From contig OZ037892.1 in NCBI GenBank assembly GCA_964035575.1, positions 1-64,000 on the forward strand: a stretch of DNA of 64,000 bases. The letters run 5' to 3'. This DNA is from Rhynchopus sp. YZ270_cl-10 (taxonomy: Eukaryota > Euglenozoa > Diplonemea > Diplonemida > Diplonemidae). Position 1 is the stretch's first letter; every line of letters begins with the position of its first letter. Of this stretch, positions 40,214 through 52,222 are shown in pieces. The position numbers were made by a program, and so were the translations under genes. A model generated the notes under the pieces. The model had not been told where the DNA came from. It saw only the letters and a list, made by a program, of their open reading frames with translations, and ran no database searches.

Positions 40214-40220
40214 GGGAAGC
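40214..40220 (-). promoter_or_regulatory. GCTTCCC block of SL gene E
   Basis: GGCATGCTTCCCAGGACA on the minus strand, 41-47 nt before the leader. Confidence 0.75.
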
Positions 40221-40224
40221 ATGC

Positions 40225-43200
40225 CAGTAGTGTAAAAAATATGATGGTTTTTTTGTACCTAACATCTTGTACACTGAGAAGGTTCTGCACAAGTGGAAGC
40301 CTATATAAGGATATTCATAAGAGTCAAAAGGGGCTTCTGAAGGGGTATATGGGTAGTATGAGCTCATATGAATCCATTAAAAGCGTCTATGGCATGATCT
40401 AAGCATCACATAATTTCTGAAATCAATACCAACCACAATTTACGGCTATTTTTCCAGCAATAGCCGTATCATGGCTTATAACCATACCTAAGGATGTCCA
40501 ATATGCTGGAAAAGTTAATAATCTTGGGTGTATAGGGTTTTTGGGCACATTTGAGTCAATTGCGGGGTCTTACGATTTAATCTGAGCATCACACATATCC
40601 TAATCACCTATATAATCGAAAAACACATACAAAATGACCTACATAGCCGTAAAATGACCCAAATGTGCATATTCGGGTTGAAATTTCATTTTTTCGGAAA
40701 GTTTTTTTTTCTCAACAATTACATGGGTGAGTTCCGAGTACATTATGGGGTCGTAAGTTTTTATTCAAGCATCACACATTATGTAGAATAATTTATGCCA
40801 TACAATGTTACCAAAAAAAGTCGATTTTTGGTCACTTTTTCAAAAATATGAAAATTCGATTTTTGGGTACTAGATAGGTCTTTCCGGTGCAAAAACGACC
40901 GTTAAATGGATTCTCCGGGGTCCTAAGGCCCCAAAAATCACTTTTGGACACACGGGCAATATCCCAGTATACCCTAGGAAATTGGTGGGAACCCAAAAAT
41001 TGGCCTCAAAATCCGACCAAAACCAAGGTTTCTGTAGAGGTACATGTGAACCTCATGTGTGTTCTGGAGACCCATTTTGTTTTTAAAAGTGAATCTAAAT
41101 AGCCAAAAATTTAAAACTCTTGTAGCGCATTCGGAATAGAGGGGGTATTCGCGAAAACCTGTGCGAAACATTTATCAATTCAGGTCTGACCCACATGGTC
41201 ATGACCCCATATTTTGGGTGCGGAAAACACCCTATCTGTTGACCTACCGGCTTGTATGCCTGTATACCTGGTTGGGTCAACTTTTTGAAAATTTCCTGGG
41301 CCATATACCCTATTTGGGCCCCCTGAATCCATTGCGACATCGTTTTTTCACATCCGAGTGAAAACTAATATATAGGATAACCCATGGGTATGGGTACCTC
41401 GCTCAATACCCCTAAAATCAGTGCTTTTGAAAATGACCCTATGGAAAAATGTATCCAAAATATTGAAACATGTTCTCCTGGCATCTGCAACACGATATTT
41501 TGGGCCCCCTGGGCCCCGGGGGCCCTACGGGCCCCCATATTCGCGAAAAGTTGGGCATCCCAGCTAGTGGGTCGGTACTGGGTATACAAACATCCCCCCA
41601 AAAAGTGAGATTTTGACCCCCCAAAAATGGCCATTTTTTTACTCCCCGGGACCTTCTCAGGTGTGTATTCGGACCCTCTCGTGGTCTTAAACCGGATTTT
41701 TGGGGCCCCCACACCCTGGAATACCCCCCATAGTGTCGTTTTTTCACCCGCAGGGCCGATTTTTTAGAAAAAATTTGGTTTTTAAGGAACAACATTTACC
41801 CTGCGACACCTTGAAAAACAGGTGATTTTTGCCTTTTTCAGTTGTGTGTGTGCAGTGCCGAATTCCCCAGGCTTGGTGAAAGTTGTGCCTCCAATACCCC
41901 TATGTGGGTTGGAAAAATCAAATAAAGATAAAATTTTGAGGCAGCCTGGGGGTGTGCTATGGTAAACAATTTGTGTGTGTAAAAATACCCCTAAAAAACA
42001 CCCTAAAAATGGCTGTTTTTCGCCTATTTTTGGGGGTCGCCTGAGCTATTTTTTTCATTGGTTTGGCTTTTCCTGGGACCTGAAAATAGGGTCCTGGGCC
42101 CAATATGTCCCAATGAGGCCATTGGAATATCGATTTTTTCCAGATATGGGCCTCCTAGACCGAAATTTTTGATTTTGGTGTTGCAAAAATTTTCGAAAAT
42201 CCTGAAAAGTGCCCAAAAACACGTAAAAACACGTGTATAGGCACACCCTATCGGCCCCCAGCATTGCCCAGGATTGTTGCAAATTTTCCCTGCATGGGGG
42301 CCCTCCGGGCCCCCTGGACCCATTGCGACCCGATTGGTTCACATTCCTGGAAAATTTGGTCCCTAAGACACATACGTGGTTAACATACCCCTGAAAAACA
42401 CCCTATTTTTGACCCTAAAAAACACCCTATTTTTGACCCTGAAAACATGATTTTAGCAAATAGGGCAACTAGTTTGGTGATCCAGCGACCGACTCATGGG
42501 CCCAGTATGTCCAACAGGGCCATATGTTTGGTAAATTTTACCGGGGGCAAGGGGATGTACAAAAAAAAAGTGGATTTTTTACCTTAAAAAAATGGCCAAA
42601 AATAGGCCAAAAATGGCCATTTTTCGGCCATGTGACCCCCACAGCAACCCTATATAGACCCCAAAAAACCTAATATTTTTTTCCCAGCGATGTGTCCTGG
42701 GGGCCCTTCGGGCCCCCAGGACACATCGCAACCCCGTTTTTTCAAAAAGTTGGCCCTACGGGCCAACTTTTTGAGGTGGCCTGTAGGGTGACCCCTTCAA
42801 AAAGCTGGAACCCGGATTTTGGGGTCAGGGGTCCCTTTATGCACTTTTATGTATAAAAAAATGTCTGGGGCGAGAAAATGCAAATTTTTGCCTGCAAACA
42901 CACTGCATACTACGACAGGACCATATTCCATCTTATCAGGAAAAATTTCGGAGGTGTTAGTCATAAAAACAATTTAAAATTTTTTGAAAAAACATGAGAT
43001 CTGGATAAAAGTTTTGACTGTACCTGTGGAAGGTGGGATTTTGCCTGTGTTTTGACTTTTTTTTTCAGTAAATAAACTTCTACTCATCTCCGGAGGCCGT
43101 CCGAGGTCGCAATTAACTCATTTTGACACTTTAGGGCCATATACCGCCCGTTTTTTCAAAAAGTTGAAAATTTTGGCCCCCAGGATTGGGTACAGCGTGT

Positions 43201-43837
43201 ACTGAACCCTGATTTTCGAAAAATCTCAACTTTTGAAATTCGTCACTTATGGCAGCATGTATCTGACACCCAATTTTGACTTTTCCCGTGAATCCATTCT
43301 GGTGCATATACACTATCTGGCACCCCTGAGTCCATTGCGGGGTCGTTTTTTCAAAAAGTCGACCGGACTAATACCTAATATGACCCTGGGTATAGCGTAC
43401 CGTCTCAGAAACACCCCAAAATCAGTGTTTTTGAAGGGTTCTCACAGCTAAAATCGATGAAAAAATGTCAAAATCACTTTCCCGTGACCCAATAGCGTGA
43501 AATATGGCCCATGTGGGCCCCCAGGACCTATAACACCCCCAATCGGTCGATTCCATGCATATTTCACACCCCCAGATATATGTGCCCATGGGGTGCCAGA
43601 CCCCAAAATCATGATTTTTTCATGATTTTTGGCCCGATGCGCTGACCTGCAGGGCCATACCGTCTACCGGGGCAACCATATTTTTGAAAAATCGGCCTTG
43701 CATCGGGCCCAGTATGTCCCACAGGGTATGTTGCCCCAGATTCAGGTCCCCGCACAAGCCAAACCAATATTTTAAAATCGATTTTTTTGAAAAATATATT
43801 TTTGAAAAAAAATCGTGATTTTTGGGATTTTGGTGAT
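40225..43837. repeat. Decayed satellite monomers with long hairpins
   Basis: No gene is seen. Segments echo both tandem families. GAGTCAATTGCGGGGTC at 40.55 kb is like the 170-bp repeat. GGGCCATACCGTCTACCGGGG and GGGCCCAGTATGTCCCACAG at 43.64-43.72 kb are like the 401-bp monomer. Decay lessens toward the intact array at 43.84 kb. Several near-perfect hairpins of GGGCCC type with 3-base loops occur at 41.5, 42.29, 42.69 and 42.74 kb. Confidence 0.75.
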
Positions 43838-46800
43838 TTTTACAGTTTTGCACACCCTGAAAATCGATTTTTTCGGCTCCGCCGGTGAAATATCGACATA
43901 ATTTAGGTATGTTATGTGCATAATATACCCATTAGAGCCCATTCAAGTCACATTCCGACCATTTTTCGTGAAAAAATGCAACTTTTTGTCACCGTGACCC
44001 CGAAAAATGACGATTTTTTGGTCGATTTTTTCGGCCAAAAATTTCGTACCACAGGGCCATACCATATACTGGGATTATCAACTTTTTGAAAATACGGCCT
44101 GGTATTCGGGTGTATATGTCCCATGGGGCCCATAGTAACCTTACTGGGTCATGCCCAAAGCCAATCTTAATAGTAAAATTCGATTTTCTGTGAAAAATAT
44201 TTTCACCAAAAAATCGTCATTTTTCCGATTTTCGTCATTTTTACAGTTTTGCACACCCTGAAAATCGATTTTTTCGGCTCCGCCGGTGAAATATCGACAT
44301 AATTTAGGTATGTTATGTGCATAATATACCCATTAGAGCCCATTCAAGTCACATTCCGACCATTTTTCGTGAAAAAATGCAACTTTTTGTCACCGTGACC
44401 CCCAAAAATGACGATTTTTTGGTCGATTTTTTCGGCCAAAAATTTCGTACCACAGGGCCATACCATATACTGGGATTATCAACTTTTTGAAAATACGGCC
44501 TGGTATTCGGGTGTATATGTCCCATGGGGCCCATAGTAACCTTACTGGGTCATGCCCAAAGCCAATCTTAATAGTAAAATTCGATTTTCTGTGAAAAATA
44601 TTTTCACCAAAAAATCGTCATTTTTCCGATTTTCGTCATTTTTACAGTTTTGCACACCCTGAAAATCGATTTTTTCGGCTCCGCCGGTGAAATATCGACA
44701 TAATTTAGGTATGTTATGTGCATAATATACCCATTAGAGCCCATTCAAGTCACATTCCGACCATTTTTCGTGAAAAAATGCAACTTTTTGTCACCGTGAC
44801 CCCCAAAAATGACGATTTTTTGGTCGATTTTTTCGGCCAAAAATTTCGTACCACAGGGCCATACCATATACTGGGATTATCAACTTTTTGAAAATACGGC
44901 CTGGTATTCGGGTGTATATGTCCCATGGGGCCCATAGTAACCTTACTGGGTCATGCCCAAAGCCAATCTTAATAGTAAAATTCGATTTTCTGTGAAAAAT
45001 ATTTTGACCAAAAAATCGTCATTTTTCCGATTTTCGTCATTTTTACAGTTTTGCACACCCTGAAAATCGAATTTTTCGGCTCCGCCGGTGAAATATCGAC
45101 ATAATTTAGGTATGTTATGTGCATAAAATACCCATTAGAGCCCATTCAAGTCACATTCCGACCATTTTTCGTGAAAAAATGCAACTTTTTGTCACCGTGA
45201 CCCCGAAAAATGACGATTTTTTGGTCGATTTTTTCGGCCAAAAATTTCGTACCACAGGGCCATACCATATACTGGGATTATCAACTTTTTGAAAATACGG
45301 CCTGGTATTCGGGTGTATATGTCCCATGGGGCCCATAGTAACCTTACTGGGTCATGCCCAAAGCCAATCTTAATAGTAAAATTCGATTTTCTGTGAAAAA
45401 TATTTTCACCAAAAAATCGTCATTTTTCCGATTTTCGTCATTTTTACAGTTTTGCACACCCTGAAAATCGATTTTTTCGGCTCCGCCGGTGAAATATCGA
45501 CATAATTTAGGTATGTTATGTGCATAATATACCCATTAGAGCCCATTCAAGTCACATTCCGACCATTTTTCGTGAAAAAATGCAACTTTTTGTCACCGTG
45601 ACCCCCAAAAATGACGATTTTTTGGTCGATTTTTTCGGCCAAAAATTTCGTACCACAGGGCCATACCATATACTGGGATTATCAACTTTTTGAAAATACG
45701 GCCTGGTATTCGGGTGTATATGTCCCATGGGGCCCATAGTAACCTTACTGGGTCATGCCCAAAGCCAATCTTAATAGTAAAATTCGATTTTCTGTGAAAA
45801 ATATTTTCACCAAAAAATCGTCATTTTTCCGATTTTCGTCATTTTTACAGTTTTGCACACCCTGAAAATCGATTTTTTCGGCTCCGCCGGTGAAATATCG
45901 ACATAATTTAGGTATGTTATGTGCATAATATACCCATTAGAGCCCATTCAAGTCACATTCCGACCATTTTTCGTGAAAAAATGCAACTTTTTGTCACCGT
46001 GACCCCCAAAAATGACGATTTTTTGGTCGATTTTTTCGGCCAAAAATTTCGTACCACAGGGCCATACCATATACTGGGATTATCAACTTTTTGAAAATAC
46101 GGCCTGGTATTCGGGTGTATATGTCCCATGGGGCCCATAGTAACCTTACTGGGTCATGCCCAAAGCCAATCTTAATAGTAAAATTCGATTTTCTGTGAAA
46201 AATATTTTGACCAAAAAATCGTCATTTTTCCGATTTTCGTCATTTTTACAGTTTTGCACACCCTGAAAATCGAATTTTTCGGCTCCGCCGGTGAAATATC
46301 GACATAATTTAGGTATGTTATGTGCATAAAATACCCATTAGAGCCCATTCAAGTCACATTCCGACCATTTTTCGTGAAAAAATGCAACTTTTTGTCACCG
46401 TGACCCCCAAAAATGACGATTTTTTGGTCGATTTTTTCGGCCAAAAATTTCGTACCACAGGGCCATACCATATACTGGGATTATCAACTTTTTGAAAATA
46501 CGGCCTGGTATTCGGGTGTATATGTCCCATGGGGCCCATAGTAACCTTACTGGGTCATGCCCAAAGCCAATCTTAATAGTAAAATTCGATTTTCTGTGAA
46601 AAATATTTTCACCAAAAAATCGTCATTTTTCCGATTTTCGTCATTTTTACAGTTTTGCACACCCTGAAAATCGATTTTTTCGGCTCCGCCGGTGAAATAT
46701 CGACATAATTTAGGTATGTTATGTGCATAATATACCCATTAGAGCCCATTCAAGTCACATTCCGACCATTTTTCGTGAAAAAATGCAACTTTTTGTCACC

Positions 46801-47147
46801 GTGACCCCCAAAAATGACGATTTTTTGGTCGATTTTTTCGGCCAAAAATTTCGTACCACAGGGCCATACCATATACTGGGATTATCAACTTTTTGAAAAT
46901 ACGGCCTGGTATTCGGGTGTATATGTCCCATGGGGCCCATAGTAACCTTACTGGGTCATGCCCAAAGCCAATCTTAATAGTAAAATTCGATTTTCTGTGA
47001 AAAATATTTTCACCAAAAAATCGTCATTTTTCCGATTTTCGTCATTTTTACAGTTTTGCACACCCTGAAAATCGATTTTTTCGGCTCCGCCGGTGAAATA
47101 TCGACATAATTTAGGTATGTTATGTGCATAATATACCCATTAGAGCC
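43838..47147. repeat. 401-bp satellite array 2
   Basis: About 8.25 monomers of the same 401-bp satellite and the same orientation as array 1, with the same variable sites. Some monomers share CATAAAATACCC and a CGAATTTTTC change. The last monomer is cut at ATTAGAGCCC by the 3' end of the minus-strand retrotransposon. Confidence 0.98.
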
Positions 47148-50100
47148 CTTTTGTTTTTGGTGTTGTTCAACTTAGCCCTAGGCTCGACTTTTTTTGTTCC
47201 ACATCAAACTGGACAGGGCAAGGGGGGTAGGTTTATAATGCACATGAAAGGCGCTTGGTCCGAGCGAAGCGAGGGCCAAAAGTCTTACAATCAGTACATG
47301 TGCCGGTTTAGTTAGAACGAGGCACAGAAGTGAATTAAACGAGGGAGATATTTGTCATCAGCATGTCGCCCTATTATGTATCGTTGTTTGCCGAGCGAAG
47401 CGAGGCATACAACTATATTTAGCTCTATGACAATTTGGGATAAAGGAGGGGTGAACATTACCACGGGAGAGGCAGGGGAGAATATAGACTGTCCAGTCTG
47501 TGTGGTTTTGCTGTATTTCCAGTATTGGTGCCCAGCTGGTTCTGGAGGGGAGGAAGGGGCGGGATGGGGCTTTCTTTTTACAATACGAAGTTCCTTTCTT
47601 GTTACTTTTGTTTTGTCTCTTGTAGTCTTTTTTGTTTGGATGATTAACGCCAGTAGCGACCCCCCATGGAACTCGTAGGGGATGGGGTGGGGGAAAAAAT
47701 CTCCGTCGCTTACTCCTAGGCCGACGCCCACAGACAAACCGCCTCCTTGGCTTACTCCTGACGTTTTCTGTGAGGGGGAAGATTTGGAATTTACATACAA
47801 GGGCTTGACACCAGGGGGATTACACACATGTATCTAATGGGAGGGGTTGGGGGTAAAAAGGAAACAGGGAACTAAACAGGTGTTGCTACACACAAAAGTT
47901 GGGGTGGGGGAAAATAACAGAGAAGGGAAGGGCAACAGTGCCCACATAAACCACAATCACAACCAATCGCGAGGCCCTTCTATTTGAAGGTCGCCTCCAT
48001 CATCAGCACCAGGACCGCCCTAAGCGCCCCGTACTGACTCGTCTGCCGTCCTCCGACGCGCCCCAGCTCCTCCCGCTGATCCCACCACGCGTCCAGCGCC
48101 TCGTACGCCACCTCCGGTGCCAAGGGAGTCATTCCCTCTCGCCTGGTCCCTCCCCTGGGGAAGAAGCAGTCCGCCCACTCTTCGACATTTCTCGGCACCC
48201 TGTCCCCTTCCTTCTGGCTGTGTGGGACTAACCCTTTCGCCTCCACATCCGACCCTCGCGAGATAGGGGGAGAAGGCCGCCTTGCTGTGGTCTCCGCAGA
48301 CCTGTCCTCCACTACACCGGAGCGACGAGTGTGGTTCCCCTGCGCCCGCCGCGAAGTCCCAAGGGTGGTCAGCTTCGTCCTTCTTTCCGCGTGGGACTTA
48401 GCCGTCCATCCACCAGTCTTCGCTGAACCCAAGTGGTGGTCACCAGTCAGAGCTGTTGGTGTGGTGTTGTAGCTCTGCTCTGATGGCCCCCAGACGAAGG
48501 ATTCTGCTGCGGTTGCGGTGTTGTTGTCCATGGTGGTGTCGTGGTCGGCGCAGTCGGCGGAATCCTCCTCATCCATAACCTCCTCCTTCACCTCCGTTGC
48601 CGCGTCCTGTGGGGGAGCTGGGTTGCTGTTGTAGTAGCTACCTCCCACTGTCTGCGATGTTGTCGGCTGAACTGGCTGAACTGGCTGAACTGGCTGAACT
48701 GGCTGAACTGGCTTTGCCCTAAGCACACACTTTGCGTTGGCGCTCCCACATCCCTCACACCATGTGCGCTCGCAGGAACTACAAAACCAGTTGGGGACAC
48801 TACATTCGGTGATGAGTGCGCAGTTTTCGCACGTGAGCAATTCCCCCTGTCTCCCCGGGCGCTCCTCCATCCGTGACAGCGCTCCGGTGCTGTGGCACTG
48901 CATCTCTGGAAGGGGGGTGTTGGGGGCAAGGCTTCGCAGATATGCAAACGTGTTGTCTGTCATGCATAACGGCGAGAAGTGGCCAGCCTCGTGAGCTCCT
49001 GTGTGCAGCACTGCTACGGCCCCGTTCGACTTGCTGGCTGGTCTATGGATGTGCACCTTAGAGTCCGATGACACGACCGCCACAATGACTACCTGCAAAG
49101 CCCGTGCCAGACCCGCCAGTGCTGTCTGGTCCGCCCACGACCTGCGATCCCTGTTCCCTGCCAGGCTCATCCATCGCACCCAGGTCGCGAGGTCGGGCAT
49201 CGCATTTCTCGCCAGGTCAGCATCTCTCTTCACTCTCTCCACCGCCAGGGACCGAAGGGTCGACGATGTCACCACCTTCCAGCTCCGCACTGACCAGCAC
49301 ACTGCGTCGAACGCACAGTCTCCTACTCGGAACGGCACGGGCACCTGCGGTCGGGACAGCCCCCACTCCTCCAGTTCGCTGTGGGGGGTTGGGTCCTGTG
49401 CTGCTGTCTCTGGCGCCGTTTCCTTCTCGTTGCCTGTCTCCGGCTCCTCCTCCGCACTCACCCTGATGTCTCCCTGGTGGTCGTCTGTCACTTCCAGGTT
49501 AGGTAGATGGTCGGGGGGCAAGCGTATCAAGTCCCCCTCTTCCGGGTCGACGGTGGGATCTAAGTCCACACGCTCTCGCAGAGGACCCCTCAGGCAACCA
49601 GTCAGAGACCCTCGATCCGTCGCGGCCTTCCCGATCTGTCGCTGCAGCGTCGTCCCTAGCCCCCAATTCCACCTCTGTGACATCTCCACTCTGTTCCCAA
49701 GCTTCCTGTCCGCTGCGAAACGGAGCATCTGCTGCCATATCGACGCCGCCGCGGGTCCCAGACCTCCTGTGGTCTCCAGGGCGAAGGGTGTGAACGCCAG
49801 CCGCTCCGCCGCACACGCGTCACCATGCTTCTTCCTCTTGGCAGTTTCCGCCTTCGTCGCCGCGTACCCCTTCGCGACTGCGGCACCCTGCACCATCGAC
49901 GCTGACGTCGGCGTCCACACAGTCACATCGATAGCTCGTCCTCTCGACTCCCCGACCCCTGTGGACAGCAGAATGTCAGCGGGCTTGTTGTTGCCCAGGA
50001 TGAGGTGGTTGGGTTCCAGGATGGGGCTCAGACCTGCCTCATTTGCTGCTCCATACACATAATCGCGTACTGAGTTATGTCGCAGTATACGATGCCCACC

Positions 50101-51524
50101 CATTCTGCAGGCGAAGATGTGGTCCCCCCTGGTGTCCATGGGCTGGTTGCATTGCCTGCATGAGACACCCTCCGCGTATATGGGGAGGTGGAGGCGGAGT
50201 CTGGCTGCGGCCTTGAATGCAATCGGAGGGATGTAGTGCTCCCAGGTGGGGGGTGCAGTAAGCCAGGACCCTGCTTGGGGGAGGGCCAGAGAATTGAGAC
50301 GCGCCTTGTCGTACGCATCACCCTTGACGAAGAGGTCCCGCAATTGTTCCTCCAGGATCCCTGCAGACAGATCACGTTGACGCAGGGGGACGGCTGGCTG
50401 CAGCTTGGGGTCAATCCTAGCACCTTCAGCCACTTGCTCGTTGTACAGCGTTGCCGTCCGTTCCCATCCTTCGGCGTCCCAGGTGAAGCTGGGGTCCAGT
50501 TCGGTGCACAGTTGGTGCAGGCCGCTCCTTGCTCCCATGGCTGCTGCAGTCCAGTGGTCGCGGATGCGGCGCACGCCCATGCCCCCTACCCTACATGGCA
50601 GTGCGGCCTGTCTCCGTGCTTCTTCCGGCAGGCCTCCATCCTCATCACCAAAAAGCGCGGCCAGGGCAGCGTCTACCTCCTTGTCGTACTGGCTGAGGTA
50701 CTTGTGGGTGCACGCGTGACCAATGGCTCTCATGTAGAAAACCATGCGTGCAAACCCCTCGCACTGACGGAGTAATGTCAGTCCAGCCTGCGAGTCAGAC
50801 ACCTTCTGCAGCAGACGCAGTTGCACCGCGAATTCCTCCACCTTCTTCTCCATGTACGCTTCGCAGTACTCGTCGTCCCCGATTGGCGCCCCCAGGAACG
50901 CAAAGCCTCCATACTTCACGCTCATCACTTTTCCTTCACAGGCTGAGCAAGTCTCCGCCAAGTCAGTGGTGTGGCTGCACACGGGGAGGCCAGCTCTGTC
51001 CAGGTCCAACGGAGTCTGCTGTCCTAGGGCGATGACTTCACACTTTGACAGCTTCACCTTCAGCCCCAGCTCCGCACTGCGTGTCCTCACTAACTCCAGC
51101 GCTCGAGCCACCGCCTCTGGGTTCCCCATGATCGTCCCATCATCGAGGTACCAGATGCTACAGTCGATGCCCTGGACTGCACGCACTTCGTCTGTCAGTG
51201 CTTTGATCCCCAGGGAGAAGAGTAGGGGCCCTGCGGGGTCGCCTTGCTGCGCGCCTCTGGTGGATGGGATCATCTCGTCACCATACACTAGCCCGGTGTG
51301 GGAGTTGTAGCACCATTCGACCCACGGTGAAATGGACGGGAGATATTTCCTTGTGGCTTCCAGAAAAGTCTTGCGAAAGATGCTGTTGAATGCGTTCTCG
51401 TAGTCAATCTGTACGATCACTTTGTCGCTCCCCTGGTGTCGTTTTGCGTATGCTGCCACAACCATTGTCGCCGCTTCCAGTCCACCGTCCACCGCCACCC
51501 CAACTTGTCTCCCTGGCAGCAGCA
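47148..51524 (-). mobile_element. 5'-truncated non-LTR retrotransposon (RLE class)
   Basis: The 3' end lies at the left. CGAGCCTAGGGCTAAGTTGA then ACAACACC runs into a short A-rich tail at the satellite junction (47147/47148). The last 27-31 nt match the 3' end of the plus-strand element, which suggests both share a 3' recognition tail. The right side stops inside the reverse transcriptase domain and meets GGGTTTAC/GGGTTTGC repeats. Incomplete 5' ends are typical of target-primed insertion. About 830 bp of 3' UTR precede the tail. Confidence 0.9.
47980..51524 (-). CDS. Retrotransposon polyprotein, C-terminal part (RT, CCHC, endonuclease, OTU)
   Basis: Partial frame of about 1180 codons with no real start, because the 5' part is absent. 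From the N side there is reverse transcriptase with IDYENAF (near 51405), RGAQQGDPAGPLLFS and the catalytic YLDD (near 51144). A zinc finger follows, CRQC then GDHIFAC with HRILRH (near 50160-50080). Next is a restriction-like endonuclease with PAD and IDVT aspartates 16 residues apart (codons at 49977 and 49929). An OTU-type cysteine protease has GDCAF (Cys codon 49317) and GHFSPL (His codon 48981). A Cys-rich finger CENC...CSSC...CEGC follows, then PVQ repeated five times. Domain order matches the plus-strand element, but identity is clearly lower, so they are different subfamilies. There are no breaks in the retained part. Confidence 0.9.
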
Positions 51525-51582
51525 CAAACCCGTAAACCCGCAAACCCGCAAACCCGCAAACCCTTTACGGGTTTGCGGGTTT
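51525..51582. repeat. Inverted 8-bp repeat tract between the two retrotransposons
   Basis: Four to five AAACCCGC-type units, then CTTT, then GGGTTTGC-type units in the opposite sense. The outer units are the GTAAACCCG / CGGGTTTAC variant seen in minisatellite block 4. The tract can fold on itself and sits exactly at the head-to-head element junction. Confidence 0.9.
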
Positions 51583-51633
51583 ACAGGGGACCATTTTTTA
51601 CAGGGGACCATTTTTTACAGGGGACCATTTTTT
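51583..51633. repeat. Three tandem 17-bp repeats (ACAGGGGACCATTTTTT)
   Basis: Three exact tandem copies at the extreme 5' side of the plus-strand element, upstream of its frame. Tandem 5' repeats often carry promoter activity in mobile elements. That role is inferred here. Confidence 0.85.
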
Positions 51634-51825
51634 ACACATTACAACACACTTGTCCTTTCTTTTTACCCTCCCTCCCTCCCCCTTTCCTTTGTTTTATTGT
51701 GACCCTTGTACGCCTCCACGGGGCGGTCCCTGGGCAACGGTAGAGGAGTGCAGGCCGGCGAAGCGCAAGGCGTAGTGTGTCTTGTCCTTCTTTGTTTTCG
51801 TTTTTTGGTTTTTGCTTTTTTAAAA

Positions 51826-52181
51826 ATGAGGAGGAAGGCCCTTTTGGGGGCGTTGTGGGTGGTGCTGCATGTCTGCATCAGCAGCAGCAGCAGGAGCTAC
51901 ACCAGCAGCAACAACAAGAGCAGCAACAGCAGCAACAGCAGCAACAGCAGCAACAGCAGCAACAGCAGCAACAGCAGCATATACTACACCAGCTGCAACT
52001 GCAGCAGCAGCAACAACGGCAGCAACAGCAGCAACAGCAGCAACAGCAGCAACAGCAGCAGCAGCAACAGCAGCAACAAAAGCAGCAACAGCAGCAGCAG
52101 CAGCAACAGCAGCAACAACATATGCTACACCAGCTGCAACTGCAGCAGCAGCAACAGCAGCAACAAGAGCAGCAGCAACAA

Positions 52182-52222
<41 letters not shown>

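Noticed and set aside
49001-50062. Plus-strand frame of 353 codons opposite the truncated retrotransposon
   Set aside because: It lies antisense to the RT-endonuclease-OTU frame in GC-rich DNA and shows no domain.
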